Shown: piece after piece, positions 24,161-32,373 of the stretch
Numbering within the stretch: position 1 is the first letter of the stretch
Layout: each line of letters starts with the position of its first letter
From: Candidatus Methanofastidiosum methylothiophilum
Lineage (GTDB): Archaea > Methanobacteriota_B > Thermococci > Methanofastidiosales > Methanofastidiosaceae
Reading direction: 5' to 3'
NCBI GenBank assembly: GCA_001587575.1
Contig: LNJC01000019.1
Span: 1 to 32,373, forward strand
Length of the DNA stretch: 32,373 nt
The notes under the pieces: model-generated
The model's database searches: none
Told to the model about the DNA's origin: nothing
What the model saw: only the letters and a program-made list of their open reading frames with translations
Program-made: the position numbers and the translations under genes

Positions 24161-26983
24161 CTAGTTTATGAAATTAATTTCACCATATTTATCTTTATAT
24201 TTTTCTATAGCTATAGGCGCCCCTATCAATAATCTTCTAGCAGTGTTATAGACACTTGGCATTTTTTCTTGATTTATATTTGACAGTATATCAAGAAGAA
24301 CTTGTACTAAAGCTAAATGGTGTTTTTCTTCCATATCGTCTATATTACCAAATACCTTTATTGCATTGACGGCGGTGTATTCATTTATTTTTGATAGTTT
24401 AATGATTATGTTTTTTAAGAAATCCCTGCCTTCTTCTGTTTCCAATGATTTCTTTCTATTGTGCGCAAATTGAACATATAGGGATCTTTGGTCATTAGAC
24501 TGCTCAATCCTAAATGAATTAGATCTTTCTATTCTTTTTATTATTTTCAATGTGTCATCACTACTGTTTGATGCTATGATTCCAAGAAATGATTCCCAGC
24601 TTACTAAATTCTTTTTTGATCTTTCTTCAAATGATTTAAGAACTTCCATTTTATCAGTTGCAGAGCTATTAAGGTATAAAGAAAATGCGGTTAACTTATC
24701 TGTAGCGGAATCAGATTTCTCAAGTTGTGATTTGATAATTTCCTGGATATCTTTTGTATCTAAAGTGGCCAATAAAGATAATGCAACATTTTTTACTTGC
24801 CTTCTTTTTATTTCAATGCTCTTAGTTTCAATATAGCTATTGCCCGAACAGGGAACATTATATTTTTTGTATATTGCTAAAAGTTCCTTCTTGTATTTAT
24901 TTGCAATTGCTTCCATTAGCTCCTTTTTAACATTATACATTTTAGTATATTGATGAGCAAATTTTCTATCATCTACAGATTCGAATATTGTAAGGAATTG
25001 GCCACCTACTTTTTCCATTAGATCTTCATCAGAAATAAGTTCAAAGTAGAGATCAATTATATCTTCATTTGGAGTGAGTTCTATACCATGTAGGAGGCGC
25101 ATTTTCTCGTTATCAAGCAGTTTATATAATGCAACATATTTAGCAATTATATCTTTGTCGTTTTTTATTTGACAGATGAGTTCTTCTGTGGTTATCTCAA
25201 AATCTACTTTCCCATAGAAAGAGTAATCTCTATTTAATGATAAAAAGTGGGATTCTGGAATATTTTCAAAAATAACATTAGTTTCTGGACTATCTATTTT
25301 TTTTATTGTCTGAACGATGTCATTACCTTTTTCATCGACTATAGCAAGTATTAGCGGAAATGTCCATAACATTCCTTCTTTTGGGCTCATTTGCTTTAGA
25401 TTAAGAGTTAATTTTTTTGCTTTTTTGTCATATTGTGATTTAATTTTTACTATTGGAAACCCTGTTTGTTTTAGCCATTGTTTCGCCATTTTAGAAAAAC
25501 TCATGCCTGAGACTTCTTCCATTGCTGCAATCCAATCCTCCGTTGTTGCATTTCCATGACTAAATTTTTTGTGGTATAAATCTAAGCCTTTCACAAATTT
25601 TTCTTTTCCCATAAAAGTTTCAATCATTTTTACAAATTCTGGAGCTTTGACATATGTAACTCCTGTAATTAGTTCATTTGGATCATTAAATCCATCAGGT
25701 ACTATAGGCATTACAGATGAACCTTGATCAGATGCGAAAGTTCCACTGCTTGGAGCAAGTAAAGTTAATACGGTCTTTAATCTACTATACTCTTTTCCAA
25801 AAAGAAATTCGTGATACCATCTTTCAATTATTACTGTAACTGCTTCATTCAACCATATTTGGAATGGATCTTTACCAGTGACTTCTGAACCGTTTAGATT
25901 ATGATAGTATTCGTGAACCTTAACAGAAGTCATGTACTCAAATCCATTATCCGTCATATCGTTAAAAGGCATAATTCTATTTGTACTGATTGTTGTATTG
26001 CCAACATTTTCCATACCGCCAAAATCAGAATTTTGCATCGCAATTTCACGATATACTGTGCCAGTATATTTGTAGCCAGGTATAATTATATTATTTAATT
26101 CTAATAGCTTATTTCTTACTAATTCAAGTTTTTTAATATCTCTTGAAATCTTAAATTTTTCTCTTTCTTCGATTAAAGACATCATTTGATGCCTAGTTTC
26201 TAGATTATCATATTGATTGGGTCCTGTGAAAAGATATGTCCATAGTACACAATTGTGAAGGACATCCAAAGCTTTTTCTGCTATTTCTTTTATCGAATTT
26301 GGAGGAACAAGTAATTCTAACATGAATCTATGCCCATCGGGGTATTCAACTTCTCTTTTAAAAGTTGAATAAGTTCCTACGCCTAAGAAAAAAAGATAAG
26401 GAGCCATTGGAGTAACTGTATTTGCATATTTTATTCTATCTCTTCCCCCCCCTATAGAATGCCTTTCTTCGACAATATCTCCGTTTGTAATTATGTTAGT
26501 ATATCTTTCATCTGCAATAATTGTAGTAGTGTAAGTACATTTTGCCATCATATCATCAAAACATGGCACAATTCTTTGGAATCCCCATTGTTGGCACTGA
26601 GTAATTTGTTGTGGTGGCGCTCCAGCAGGAGTTTCATCATAATATAATCCTTCCAATATATTTTTTGTTGGTCGGCAGATAGTTTCAGTATTTATTATAA
26701 ACTCTGTTTCAGGCGGTATTGATTTATTAAAATTAATAACGATAATGTTGTCATCTTTTTTATATTGGTATTCTGTTTCATGTTTTTCTACAGAGATAGA
26801 TATGATTTCAAGATTTTTAGCATTTAATTCAACTTTTGATAAGGAAGAATTAAGAGATTTAACTTTAAGTTTTGATTTAACATTAGTATATTTATCATAT
26901 ATGTCAAAAATTAGATCCATATGGATTACTTTTACTGGAAGATCTTTGAAATCTTCAGGATAATACTTGAAAAGTCTTTTAAT
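24161..26983 (-). CDS. M1-family zinc aminopeptidase, apparently initiated at AUU
   Basis: Large cytoplasmic M1 aminopeptidase. Counted from the first ATG (26920): exopeptidase motif GGMEN at 301-305, zinc site HEYYH at 336-340 and Glu359, then a long helical C-terminal domain as in PepN-type enzymes. Before GGMEN lies a charged insert of about 50 residues (240-285). The frame remains open upstream of the ATG for 21 codons, back to ATT at 26981-26983, and those codons read like family sequence (KRLFKYYPEDFKDLPVKVIH). The only SD sequence, GGGGAGGTG at 26989-26997, stands 5 nt before ATT and about 68 nt before the ATG. I therefore place the start at ATT (940 residues). A start at 26920 (919 residues) is the fallback. 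Confidence 0.88.
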   Translation of the reverse strand: MKRLFKYYPEDFKDLPVKVIHMDLIFDIYDKYTNVKSKLKVKSLNSSLSKVELNAKNLEIISISVEKHETEYQYKKDDNIIVINFNKSIPPETEFIINTETICRPTKNILEGLYYDETPAGAPPQQITQCQQWGFQRIVPCFDDMMAKCTYTTTIIADERYTNIITNGDIVEERHSIGGGRDRIKYANTVTPMAPYLFFLGVGTYSTFKREVEYPDGHRFMLELLVPPNSIKEIAEKALDVLHNCVLWTYLFTGPNQYDNLETRHQMMSLIEEREKFKISRDIKKLELVRNKLLELNNIIIPGYKYTGTVYREIAMQNSDFGGMENVGNTTISTNRIMPFNDMTDNGFEYMTSVKVHEYYHNLNGSEVTGKDPFQIWLNEAVTVIIERWYHEFLFGKEYSRLKTVLTLLAPSSGTFASDQGSSVMPIVPDGFNDPNELITGVTYVKAPEFVKMIETFMGKEKFVKGLDLYHKKFSHGNATTEDWIAAMEEVSGMSFSKMAKQWLKQTGFPIVKIKSQYDKKAKKLTLNLKQMSPKEGMLWTFPLILAIVDEKGNDIVQTIKKIDSPETNVIFENIPESHFLSLNRDYSFYGKVDFEITTEELICQIKNDKDIIAKYVALYKLLDNEKMRLLHGIELTPNEDIIDLYFELISDEDLMEKVGGQFLTIFESVDDRKFAHQYTKMYNVKKELMEAIANKYKKELLAIYKKYNVPCSGNSYIETKSIEIKRRQVKNVALSLLATLDTKDIQEIIKSQLEKSDSATDKLTAFSLYLNSSATDKMEVLKSFEERSKKNLVSWESFLGIIASNSSDDTLKIIKRIERSNSFRIEQSNDQRSLYVQFAHNRKKSLETEEGRDFLKNIIIKLSKINEYTAVNAIKVFGNIDDMEEKHHLALVQVLLDILSNINQEKMPSVYNTARRLLIGAPIAIEKYKDKYGEINFIN

Positions 26984-26988
26984 TTAAA

Positions 26989-26997
26989 CACCTCCCC
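26989..26997 (-). promoter_or_regulatory. Strong SD sequence that points to an AUU start
   Basis: The minus strand reads GGGGAGGTG, complementary to the conserved 16S rRNA tail. From GGTG to ATT there are 5 nt, the same spacing seen for prs and aconitase in this window (GGTG to ATG, 5 nt). No ATG, GTG or TTG in the coding frame is at a usable distance. Confidence 0.7.
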
Positions 26998-27022
26998 ACT
27001 TAGAAAATAAAAATAATTAAAT

Positions 27023-27838
27023 CTATTTTTTAGAGTTTTTATTTTTTGGATTAGATCTAGAATTTATCTTTTTTGTTTTTTTTGCTTCAATAATAAGAGG
27101 TTTTAATCCGCCCTTTTGTATAACAAAATTAACCCAATTTGTGTAATGGTCAGAACCCTTAATTTTCCTTATTCTTATTTGTTTTAGAAGGATATCGGAA
27201 GCCATGTAAGTAGGGTCGTATCGTAAATCAATTATTCCATCTACAATATAGTCAAAAACATCAGCAAATCCTTCAAATGCTTTGAGTCCGTAGTGAAGTG
27301 TTGATACAAAAAGAACGTTTCTTTCTTTTGATCCTCTTGCCCTCCAATTTTTTATAGATTCAACAACTTGGGAAGGATCTGATAAAGTCATTAATTCAGT
27401 TAAAGAGTCAATCAAAACCACGCCATTATCATTCATTTTGAGTTCGTCCATTAAACTAACTAATTTATCAGTAAAGTTGGGCAGATCATCTGGCTCTCTT
27501 AAAACTGTGACACATTTTTCATCATAGTCTGCTTTCATCCTAAAAGAGTAACAATCTAAGAATCTAAGTAATCCTTTCTCGCAAAAAGGAGTAAGATCCC
27601 ATCCAAGACTTTTAATATCTGAAAAAACTGAGGGAGGTGAATTATCAAGTGCAACATATATTACAGGCTCTCCTTTTTTTAGGAAATTATAACATAACTC
27701 CCCTAATATTGCAGATTTGCCTGTTCCTCCCTCCCCCAATAGGACAATGAAGGAATCTCTTGGGATTCCTCTAATTATTAAATCATCTAGAAGCTGGATA
27801 TCTGTTTTAATATTTTGACGTTCTTTAAAGCCTTTCAT
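27023..27838 (-). CDS. KaiC/RadA-like RecA-fold ATPase
   Basis: A 271-residue single-domain KaiC-like ATPase with Walker A GEGGTGKS (35-42), Walker B VVLIDSLTEL (about 149-158) and a lysine-rich disordered tail. The usual KaiC catalytic carboxylates after strand 2 are replaced by Asp-Asn (VALDNSPPS). Archaeal genomes carry many such proteins, thought to act in signal transduction or motility and regulation; the partner is unknown here. It lies upstream of the M1 peptidase on the same strand but with about 25 nt and a strong SD in between, so cotranscription is possible in the order KaiC-like then peptidase. Confidence 0.85.
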   Translation of the reverse strand: MKGFKERQNIKTDIQLLDDLIIRGIPRDSFIVLLGEGGTGKSAILGELCYNFLKKGEPVIYVALDNSPPSVFSDIKSLGWDLTPFCEKGLLRFLDCYSFRMKADYDEKCVTVLREPDDLPNFTDKLVSLMDELKMNDNGVVLIDSLTELMTLSDPSQVVESIKNWRARGSKERNVLFVSTLHYGLKAFEGFADVFDYIVDGIIDLRYDPTYMASDILLKQIRIRKIKGSDHYTNWVNFVIQKGGLKPLIIEAKKTKKINSRSNPKNKNSKK

Positions 27839-27924
27839 AATTATTAGTTAATTTTGAACTATAAAAAAGTAATTATTTTTATTAGATAATAAGCTTTAAG
27901 AAACAAAAGAAGCAATAAGTATCA

Positions 27925-28194
27925 ATGAAAAGAGTTAGAATCTACGTTTCAGGATTGGTACAAGGAGTATTTTATCGTGCTAATGCCCAAAAAGAAGCAC
28001 AAAGACTTAGAGTTACAGGTTATGTGAAAAATCTTCACGATGGTAGAGTTGAAGCAGTTATAGAAGGAGAAGACATTTGCGTTAATAAGATGATTCAATG
28101 GTGTGAAGTTGGCCCCAAATACGCTAGAGTAGACAAAGTTGAATTGATTAATGAACATTACAATGGCGAGTTCAAAGATTTTAGCATTAAGTGA
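27925..28194 (+). CDS. acyP: Acylphosphatase
   Basis: An 89-residue acylphosphatase that hydrolyses acyl phosphates. The catalytic residues are Arg18 (GLVQGVFYR) and Asn36 (YVKNLHDGRVEA). There is no membrane segment. It is divergent from the KaiC-like gene and its stop abuts the convergent MBL gene stop without a gap. Confidence 0.95.
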   Translation: MKRVRIYVSGLVQGVFYRANAQKEAQRLRVTGYVKNLHDGRVEAVIEGEDICVNKMIQWCEVGPKYARVDKVELINEHYNGEFKDFSIK

Positions 28195-29046
28195 TCATTG
28201 ACATTTAGTATCTTTTCCTAAATGAAATCCTTCGAATTCAAGCATTACTTCAAATCCAGTGTATCCTCTACAATACATCCTGCCAAGTGAAGAATGAAGT
28301 TTTAAGGAAGCATTGTCCCCAGTGCAATGAAATCCAAACAAAGTTATCCCATATTTTTTAAGATAATCTATCGTTTTAGAAATCCTGTTTTCGTCTGCTG
28401 AAACAAGATGGGTTCCTCCAAGAACCAAGAATACATCGTCACCTATCAAGTCTTTTGAATGCTCGATGGTATTTAATAGCCCAGAATGATTACATCCCAA
28501 AATTACAACTCCTCCTACATTAGTTTTTATTACAATAGCTTGGTCATCTGGTATGCTGTCATGATCGTATTTTGGCCCTAATTTTTTCAGGAATGATGTC
28601 GAAACTTTTTCAAAATCAAACGTTCTTTCTATCTCTCCTGTAGTGTAGATATTCTTTGAAAGTTCAATACTTTCTTCGGTAAGATATATTTCAGGCAAAT
28701 CTTTCTTTTTAAAAGGAACTCCAATATATTTCGATTCTGTAGTTGTTTTTTTATATTTTTGATCAAATATTGAAGGGTGGGCATATAATTTTGCGCCAGA
28801 ATATTTTATGATATCTATTAGCCCACCAGTATGGTCATAATGCCCATGACTTATGAAGACTTTAGAAATATCTTCTTTTTTTTCCCCCAATATTTCTAAA
28901 TTATGATTAAGTACTTCAAAAGTTCTACCTGTATCAAATAATATTTTTTCTTTATTTTCAATTAAAAAACTAAGTCCATGCTCTCCCCAAAAATTAGAAG
29001 AGAGTTTCACATTATTATCTACCACACATTTAATTTTTGCATTCAT
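28195..29046 (-). CDS. MBL-fold hydrolase, possibly methanopterin-pathway type
   Basis: A 283-residue MBL-fold protein of the group with SHGHYDHTGG (His67, His69, Asp71, His72) and VVILGCNHSGLLNTIEHSK. This group includes the archaeal protein described as 7,8-dihydropterin-6-methyl-4-(beta-D-ribofuranosyl)aminobenzene 5'-phosphate synthase, an enzyme of methanopterin synthesis. Assignment to that role here is tentative, because family members have varied functions. Its start overlaps the stop of the Mrp gene by one nucleotide (TAATG), so the two are translationally coupled. Confidence 0.8.
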   Translation of the reverse strand: MNAKIKCVVDNNVKLSSNFWGEHGLSFLIENKEKILFDTGRTFEVLNHNLEILGEKKEDISKVFISHGHYDHTGGLIDIIKYSGAKLYAHPSIFDQKYKKTTTESKYIGVPFKKKDLPEIYLTEESIELSKNIYTTGEIERTFDFEKVSTSFLKKLGPKYDHDSIPDDQAIVIKTNVGGVVILGCNHSGLLNTIEHSKDLIGDDVFLVLGGTHLVSADENRISKTIDYLKKYGITLFGFHCTGDNASLKLHSSLGRMYCRGYTGFEVMLEFEGFHLGKDTKCQ

Positions 29047-29822
29047 TACAATCCTTCCAGGATATCATATATCCCTCCAAGATCTATTTCATATTCCTCT
29101 ATTTTACCCTCATCACATAGTTTTGAAATTTTTGGATCTATTGGTATTTTGCCTACTATTGGAACCCCCATCTTGTTGACTTCTCCATTCCCAAATACAT
29201 TAATTATTTTGCCGCAGTCTGGACATAGTGCATATGACATATTCTCAACAACGCCCAATATTTTAACATTCAGCTCTTCGGCCATTGATATTGCTTTCTT
29301 AACAATTGTTGCTGCGAGTATTTGAGGAGAAGTTACCACTAAAAATCCATCTAATTTGATGCTCTGCATCAAAGTCAATTGTACATCACTTGTTCCAGGT
29401 GGAAGATCAAATAATAGATAATCTAACTCATCCCAAATAATATCTGCAAGAAATTGGGATACTGCTCCACTTATCATTGGGCCTCTCCAGATAACTGCAT
29501 CTTCATTATTAGGTAGTAAAAGACTCATGGACATTATTTTAATACCCCTCTCAGTTACTACTGGCATTATACCTGAACTTCCTCCAATTGGTTTTTCATT
29601 TGTGCCAAACATCATAGGGATACTTGGTCCTGTTATATCAAGGTCAAGTATACCTACAGTTTTTCCTTGTTTCGCGAGATACGATGCTATTAAAGAAGTT
29701 ACAACAGACTTTCCAACTCCACCTTTACCGCTCCCAATAGCTACCTTTTTACCAATCTTTGACATTCTTTCTTCAATGTTCATCTTTTGAACTTTCATTT
29801 GCTCTTGAAGGTTAGAAACCAT
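29046..29822 (-). CDS. Mrp/NBP35-type P-loop ATPase, Fe-S carrier
   Basis: A 258-residue Mrp/ApbC/NBP35 family protein, a scaffold or carrier for iron-sulfur clusters. The deviant Walker A GSGKGGVGKS is at 30-39, and CPDC with Cys200 and Cys203 is the cluster-binding CxxC of this family. The N-terminus is short and lacks the domain of unknown function seen in bacterial Mrp. GGTGG lies 4-6 nt before the ATG. An MBL gene follows in the same operon. Confidence 0.93.
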   Translation of the reverse strand: MVSNLQEQMKVQKMNIEERMSKIGKKVAIGSGKGGVGKSVVTSLIASYLAKQGKTVGILDLDITGPSIPMMFGTNEKPIGGSSGIMPVVTERGIKIMSMSLLLPNNEDAVIWRGPMISGAVSQFLADIIWDELDYLLFDLPPGTSDVQLTLMQSIKLDGFLVVTSPQILAATIVKKAISMAEELNVKILGVVENMSYALCPDCGKIINVFGNGEVNKMGVPIVGKIPIDPKISKLCDEGKIEEYEIDLGGIYDILEGL

Positions 29823-29945
29823 TTATACCACCTTGACCTTTATCTTCCCTACTATTTAAAACTTTTTAGATGCGCCTAATATAAATAATATTACAAATAA
29901 TAAATTTATTTTTATATTAAATTAACTTATATTAAATGCAAAACG

Positions 29946-29954
29946 TTTATAAAT
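29946..29954 (+). promoter_or_regulatory. Putative TATA box of the secreted TPR-protein gene
   Basis: TTTATAAAT is centred about 28 nt before the ATG at 29978, and no SD sequence is present; a leaderless transcript is expected. The rest of the 155-nt divergent gap with the Mrp gene is AT-rich and shows no gene. Confidence 0.5.
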
Positions 29955-29977
29955 AATTTATTATCAATTTATATAGT

Positions 29978-31387
29978 ATGAATAAAGCGATAACTAGTTT
30001 TTTAATATTATTAATAGTATTTTCTACTTTTGGAACCTTTATTGGTGCTCAAGAAGACACAAAAAACTTAATTCCAGAGGTTTCGCTTAATTATCCAACT
30101 GATGCTACTCCAAACCAAGAGATCAAAGTTACGGTAAGAGTAAAGAATACTGTAAATGATGTAATGTGGGATACACTTGCATACGTTGATGAAGATTCAA
30201 TGACTAAAGAAGCAAAGGCTGCATTCCAGATTATTGAAGGAAAAAAACTGTTCCCCGTCAGAATGGATCCGGGTCAAGAAGAAAGTGTTATATTAACTGT
30301 TAAAGTTACAACAAGAGCTCTGAGTGGAGAGTATTTGCTTCCTGTGGTTGTGGCAACTGGTATTGGAGGATGTAGAGAAGGTTGTGAGCCATCTCTATTG
30401 ACCGTATTCTCAACTATTAAAATTAAAAGAAATGACCCGTTAATCACGCTGGAATTCGATAGGTATCAAATAGATATCGAACAAGGCGTCTGTGAAGTTG
30501 AACTGGTAGTACCTTATTTGCCAAACATACCCTTTAGAATTACTAATGTCAATAATACAGAATCAGCATATAATCTTAGGATGACTGTTGTCCAAGACAC
30601 GCCAATGGTAAAAGGAATTATTGATCCCCCTGTTAATCAGAGTGTTTTACCTCCGGGCGGACAAATTACTGGATCTCTTTATATTAGAGCATCTTATGAA
30701 GCCCCAATAGGAACTCAAGTTATTAGAGTTAGACTGGTGTACGCAGATAAATATGGGGCAGATTACGATCTGTTTAGAGAAATTGGTGCAACAGTGAAAA
30801 ATGTAGGAAAGAATTTTTATAATCAAGGCAGGTTGTACTATGATGCTTGTGATTATGGAAATGCTAAGATTTCTTTAGGTCAGGCTAGAGAGATATACTT
30901 AGAAAATAATAATATATTAGTTGTGCAAGAAATTGACAAACTAGTAAAAAGAATGGACGCTAATGATAAGTTTATGGAGGGCCAAAATAGATTCTTTTCT
31001 GGGGACCTAAAAAATGCTGTAGCTTATTATTCTGAAGCAAAGACTCTTTACACAGAAATTAATGACTGTCAAGCAGTTCAATTATGTGAAGACGCTATGA
31101 GGGCGGCAAATAGACCTCTAGGCGGAATCCTTGGAGGAGTTTCTGGATCTGGCGGAGATAGTCTTACTACATTTTCTATACATACAATAATTGAAATTAT
31201 ACTTGCAATTATTGTCGCGATATTATTGATTATAATAATTAGGGGAAAAGGTGGAAGTGGTGGTGGAAGAAGCTTAAATATTAAAGGAAAGATAAAAAGA
31301 CCATCACAACAACAAGTTAATAGACCTTCCCAGCAGCCGATATCTAGACCATCTGCAGAACCTATAAGGCCAATAAGAAAAATATAA
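29978..31387 (+). CDS. Secreted, membrane-anchored protein with TPR-like region
   Basis: A 469-residue protein with a signal peptide (1-24, cleavage probably after GA in FIGAQ), an extracellular immunoglobulin-like or NEW3-type beta region (about 35-270, with conserved cysteine pairs such as CREGC), a TPR-like helical part (about 275-375, GRLYYDACDYGNAKISLGQA and FFSGDLKNAVAYYSEAKTLY), a membrane helix at 401-421 and a basic cytoplasmic tail with RPSQQ repeats. The order of a beta-sandwich outside, TPR and a C-terminal anchor recalls archaeal cell-surface proteins with COG1361-type domains. The substrate or partner is not known. It has its own promoter, converges with hisG, and is not part of an operon. 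Confidence 0.8.
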   Translation: MNKAITSFLILLIVFSTFGTFIGAQEDTKNLIPEVSLNYPTDATPNQEIKVTVRVKNTVNDVMWDTLAYVDEDSMTKEAKAAFQIIEGKKLFPVRMDPGQEESVILTVKVTTRALSGEYLLPVVVATGIGGCREGCEPSLLTVFSTIKIKRNDPLITLEFDRYQIDIEQGVCEVELVVPYLPNIPFRITNVNNTESAYNLRMTVVQDTPMVKGIIDPPVNQSVLPPGGQITGSLYIRASYEAPIGTQVIRVRLVYADKYGADYDLFREIGATVKNVGKNFYNQGRLYYDACDYGNAKISLGQAREIYLENNNILVVQEIDKLVKRMDANDKFMEGQNRFFSGDLKNAVAYYSEAKTLYTEINDCQAVQLCEDAMRAANRPLGGILGGVSGSGGDSLTTFSIHTIIEIILAIIVAILLIIIIRGKGGSGGGRSLNIKGKIKRPSQQQVNRPSQQPISRPSAEPIRPIRKI

Positions 31388-31396
31388 TAAATTTTT

Positions 31397-32266
31397 TTAG
31401 TATATTACTTTATTTAAAGAATATTCAATTATCCCTTCTGCTCCGGCACTTTTTAATTTTGGGATAAGGTCTCTGATTATTTTTTCATCGACTATTGTTT
31501 CAACAGCAACCCATCCATCAGAACTCAAATTAGATATAGTAGGTTTTCTAAGGGCGGGTAACACAGAGATTACTTCTTCAAGATTCGCTTTCTGTACGTT
31601 CATTTTTACTCCGACCATAGATTCTGCCGCTAATGCACCTTTTAATAGCATAAAAAGATCTTCAGTTTTCTTTCTTTTCCAACTACTTTTCCAAGATTCT
31701 TTATTGCTTATAAGAACGGTAGTAGATTCTATTAAAGTATCTAAAACTCTAAGATTGTTAGCTTTGATAGATGAACCTGTTTCAGTTAGGTCCACTATCG
31801 CGTCAACAAGTTCAGGGACTTTTACTTCTGTTGCGCCCCAAGAGAATTCTACTGATGCATCAATTCCTTTATCCGAAAGATATTTTTTTGTAATATTGAC
31901 TACTTCAGTTGCAATTCTTTTTCCATTTAAATCATCAAGAGTTTTTATCTTTGAAGATTCAGAAACGGCTAATACCCATCTTACTGGTCTTAATCCTTGT
32001 TTTGCATAAATAAGTTTTCCCACATTTACTACATCGGCATTATTTTCTATTACCCAATCCATCCCAGTAAGTCCAATATCAATTATTCCTTTTTCAACAT
32101 ATCTTGGTATTTCCTGCGCTCTGATCAACAAGCATTCAATATTTGTATCATCGATAGTCGGTTTATAAGATCTAGAAGAAACATTAATCGAATATCCTGC
32201 TTTTTTAAACATGTTTAAGGTAGATTCCTGTAGGCTACCTTTGGGCAATCCAATTTTAAGCATCAT
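31397..32266 (-). CDS. hisG: ATP phosphoribosyltransferase, long form
   Basis: Catalyses the first step of histidine synthesis, from ATP and PRPP. The 289-residue sequence has the N-terminal [14 protein letters not shown], the type-II periplasmic-binding-like catalytic domain, [17 protein letters not shown], which is the PRPP-binding site of HisG, and a C-terminal ACT-like regulatory domain (about 215-289), which marks the long, HisZ-independent form. I start it at ATG 32266, 4 nt after GTGAT; the in-frame GTG at 32275 lies inside that SD sequence. It is a single gene in this window; no other his gene is near. Confidence 0.95.
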   Translation of the reverse strand: MMLKIGLPKGSLQESTLNMFKKAGYSINVSSRSYKPTIDDTNIECLLIRAQEIPRYVEKGIIDIGLTGMDWVIENNADVVNVGKLIYAKQGLRPVRWVLAVSESSKIKTLDDLNGKRIATEVVNITKKYLSDKGIDASVEFSWGATEVKVPELVDAIVDLTETGSSIKANNLRVLDTLIESTTVLISNKESWKSSWKRKKTEDLFMLLKGALAAESMVGVKMNVQKANLEEVISVLPALRKPTISNLSSDGWVAVETIVDEKIIRDLIPKLKSAGAEGIIEYSLNKVIY

Positions 32267-32308
32267 TTTAATCACTTTTGATTATAAAACTCGTCCTCAA
32301 GAACTGTT

Positions 32309-32319
32309 TATATATTTTA
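32309..32319 (-). promoter_or_regulatory. Putative TATA box of hisG
   Basis: The minus strand reads AATATATAAAC, about 48 nt upstream of the hisG ATG. It lies only about 11 nt from the IS terminus, so the insertion replaced the region immediately upstream of the hisG promoter. Confidence 0.45.
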
Positions 32320-32329
32320 TGCAATAATT

Positions 32330-32373
32330 TGCATGGTTGCATAATTCAGCGCTTCTAGCAACTATGCCTTCAT
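32330..32373. mobile_element. Terminus of a second insertion-sequence copy at the right edge
   Basis: Positions 32330-32369 are the exact reverse complement of 582-621. Four further bases (32370-32373) do not continue the match with the other copy, so this is probably the opposite terminus of a same-orientation copy. The rest of the element lies beyond the window. Confidence 0.75.

Noticed and set aside
582-32369. A functional composite transposon carrying the whole window
   Set aside because: The enclosed genes are ordinary core metabolism, and the outer ends of both copies are not visible. A contig break at a repeat is as likely.

Overview
The window is from an archaeal chromosome. The evidence is a set of archaeal hallmark genes: gatD/gatE (archaeal Glu-tRNA(Gln) amidotransferase), membrane-anchored LonB, split ADP-forming acyl-CoA ligase (acdA/acdB), an F420H2:NADP oxidoreductase, archaeal PRPP synthetase and an XRE-CBS regulator. 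TATA boxes lie about 25 nt upstream of several starts, and many Shine-Dalgarno (SD) sequences have the form GGTG/GGTGAT. A zinc methyltransferase fused in one chain to a corrinoid domain, beside the F420 enzyme, suggests a methyl-reducing methanogen. The best fit I can name is a Candidatus Methanofastidiosum (WSA2)-like lineage. That is an inference from gene content, not a sequence search.

Layout. The left edge (1-621) holds the 3' part of an IS4/IS5-type transposase and the terminal repeat of its element; the last 44 nt of the window carry the same 40-bp terminus in inverse orientation. Next comes a tandem pair of membrane-anchored transglutaminase-like proteins, one catalytic and one apparently dead (684-2226). 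A long minus-strand block follows: acdB/acdA, gatE/gatD, glutamate dehydrogenase, and an MBL hydrolase coupled to lonB. From 11.85 kb the plus strand carries PRPP synthetase with an XRE-CBS regulator, a conserved hypothetical, the methyltransferase/corrinoid fusion with a structured leader, and F420H2:NADP oxidoreductase. The minus strand then has a VOC protein and a bacterial-type RsgA GTPase. A small zinc-ribbon gene faces an aconitase-isocitrate dehydrogenase operon. The last third mixes small redox and hydrolase genes (2H phosphoesterase, 1-Cys peroxiredoxin, dodecin, Nudix), a large M1 aminopeptidase that seems to start at AUU, a KaiC-like ATPase, acylphosphatase, an MBL protein coupled to an Mrp/NBP35 ATPase, a secreted TPR protein with a cytoplasmic tail, and long-form hisG.

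How the genes fit together. Aconitase and NADP-type isocitrate dehydrogenase can make 2-oxoglutarate, which glutamate dehydrogenase would convert to glutamate; GatDE then draws on glutamine for tRNA amidation. AcdAB couples acyl-CoA to ATP. The methyltransferase fusion would pass methyl groups through its corrinoid to a thiol such as coenzyme M, and the F420H2:NADP oxidoreductase links F420 to NADPH. PRPP synthetase feeds HisG. Most of this is ordinary core metabolism. The points most worth checking are the dead/live transglutaminase pair, the AUU (and possibly AUA) starts behind strong SD sequences, the operator-like palindrome and leader hairpin of the methyltransferase gene, and the insertion-sequence termini at both edges. 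I saw no tRNA, rRNA or CRISPR array, and no gene-free stretch longer than about 300 nt.
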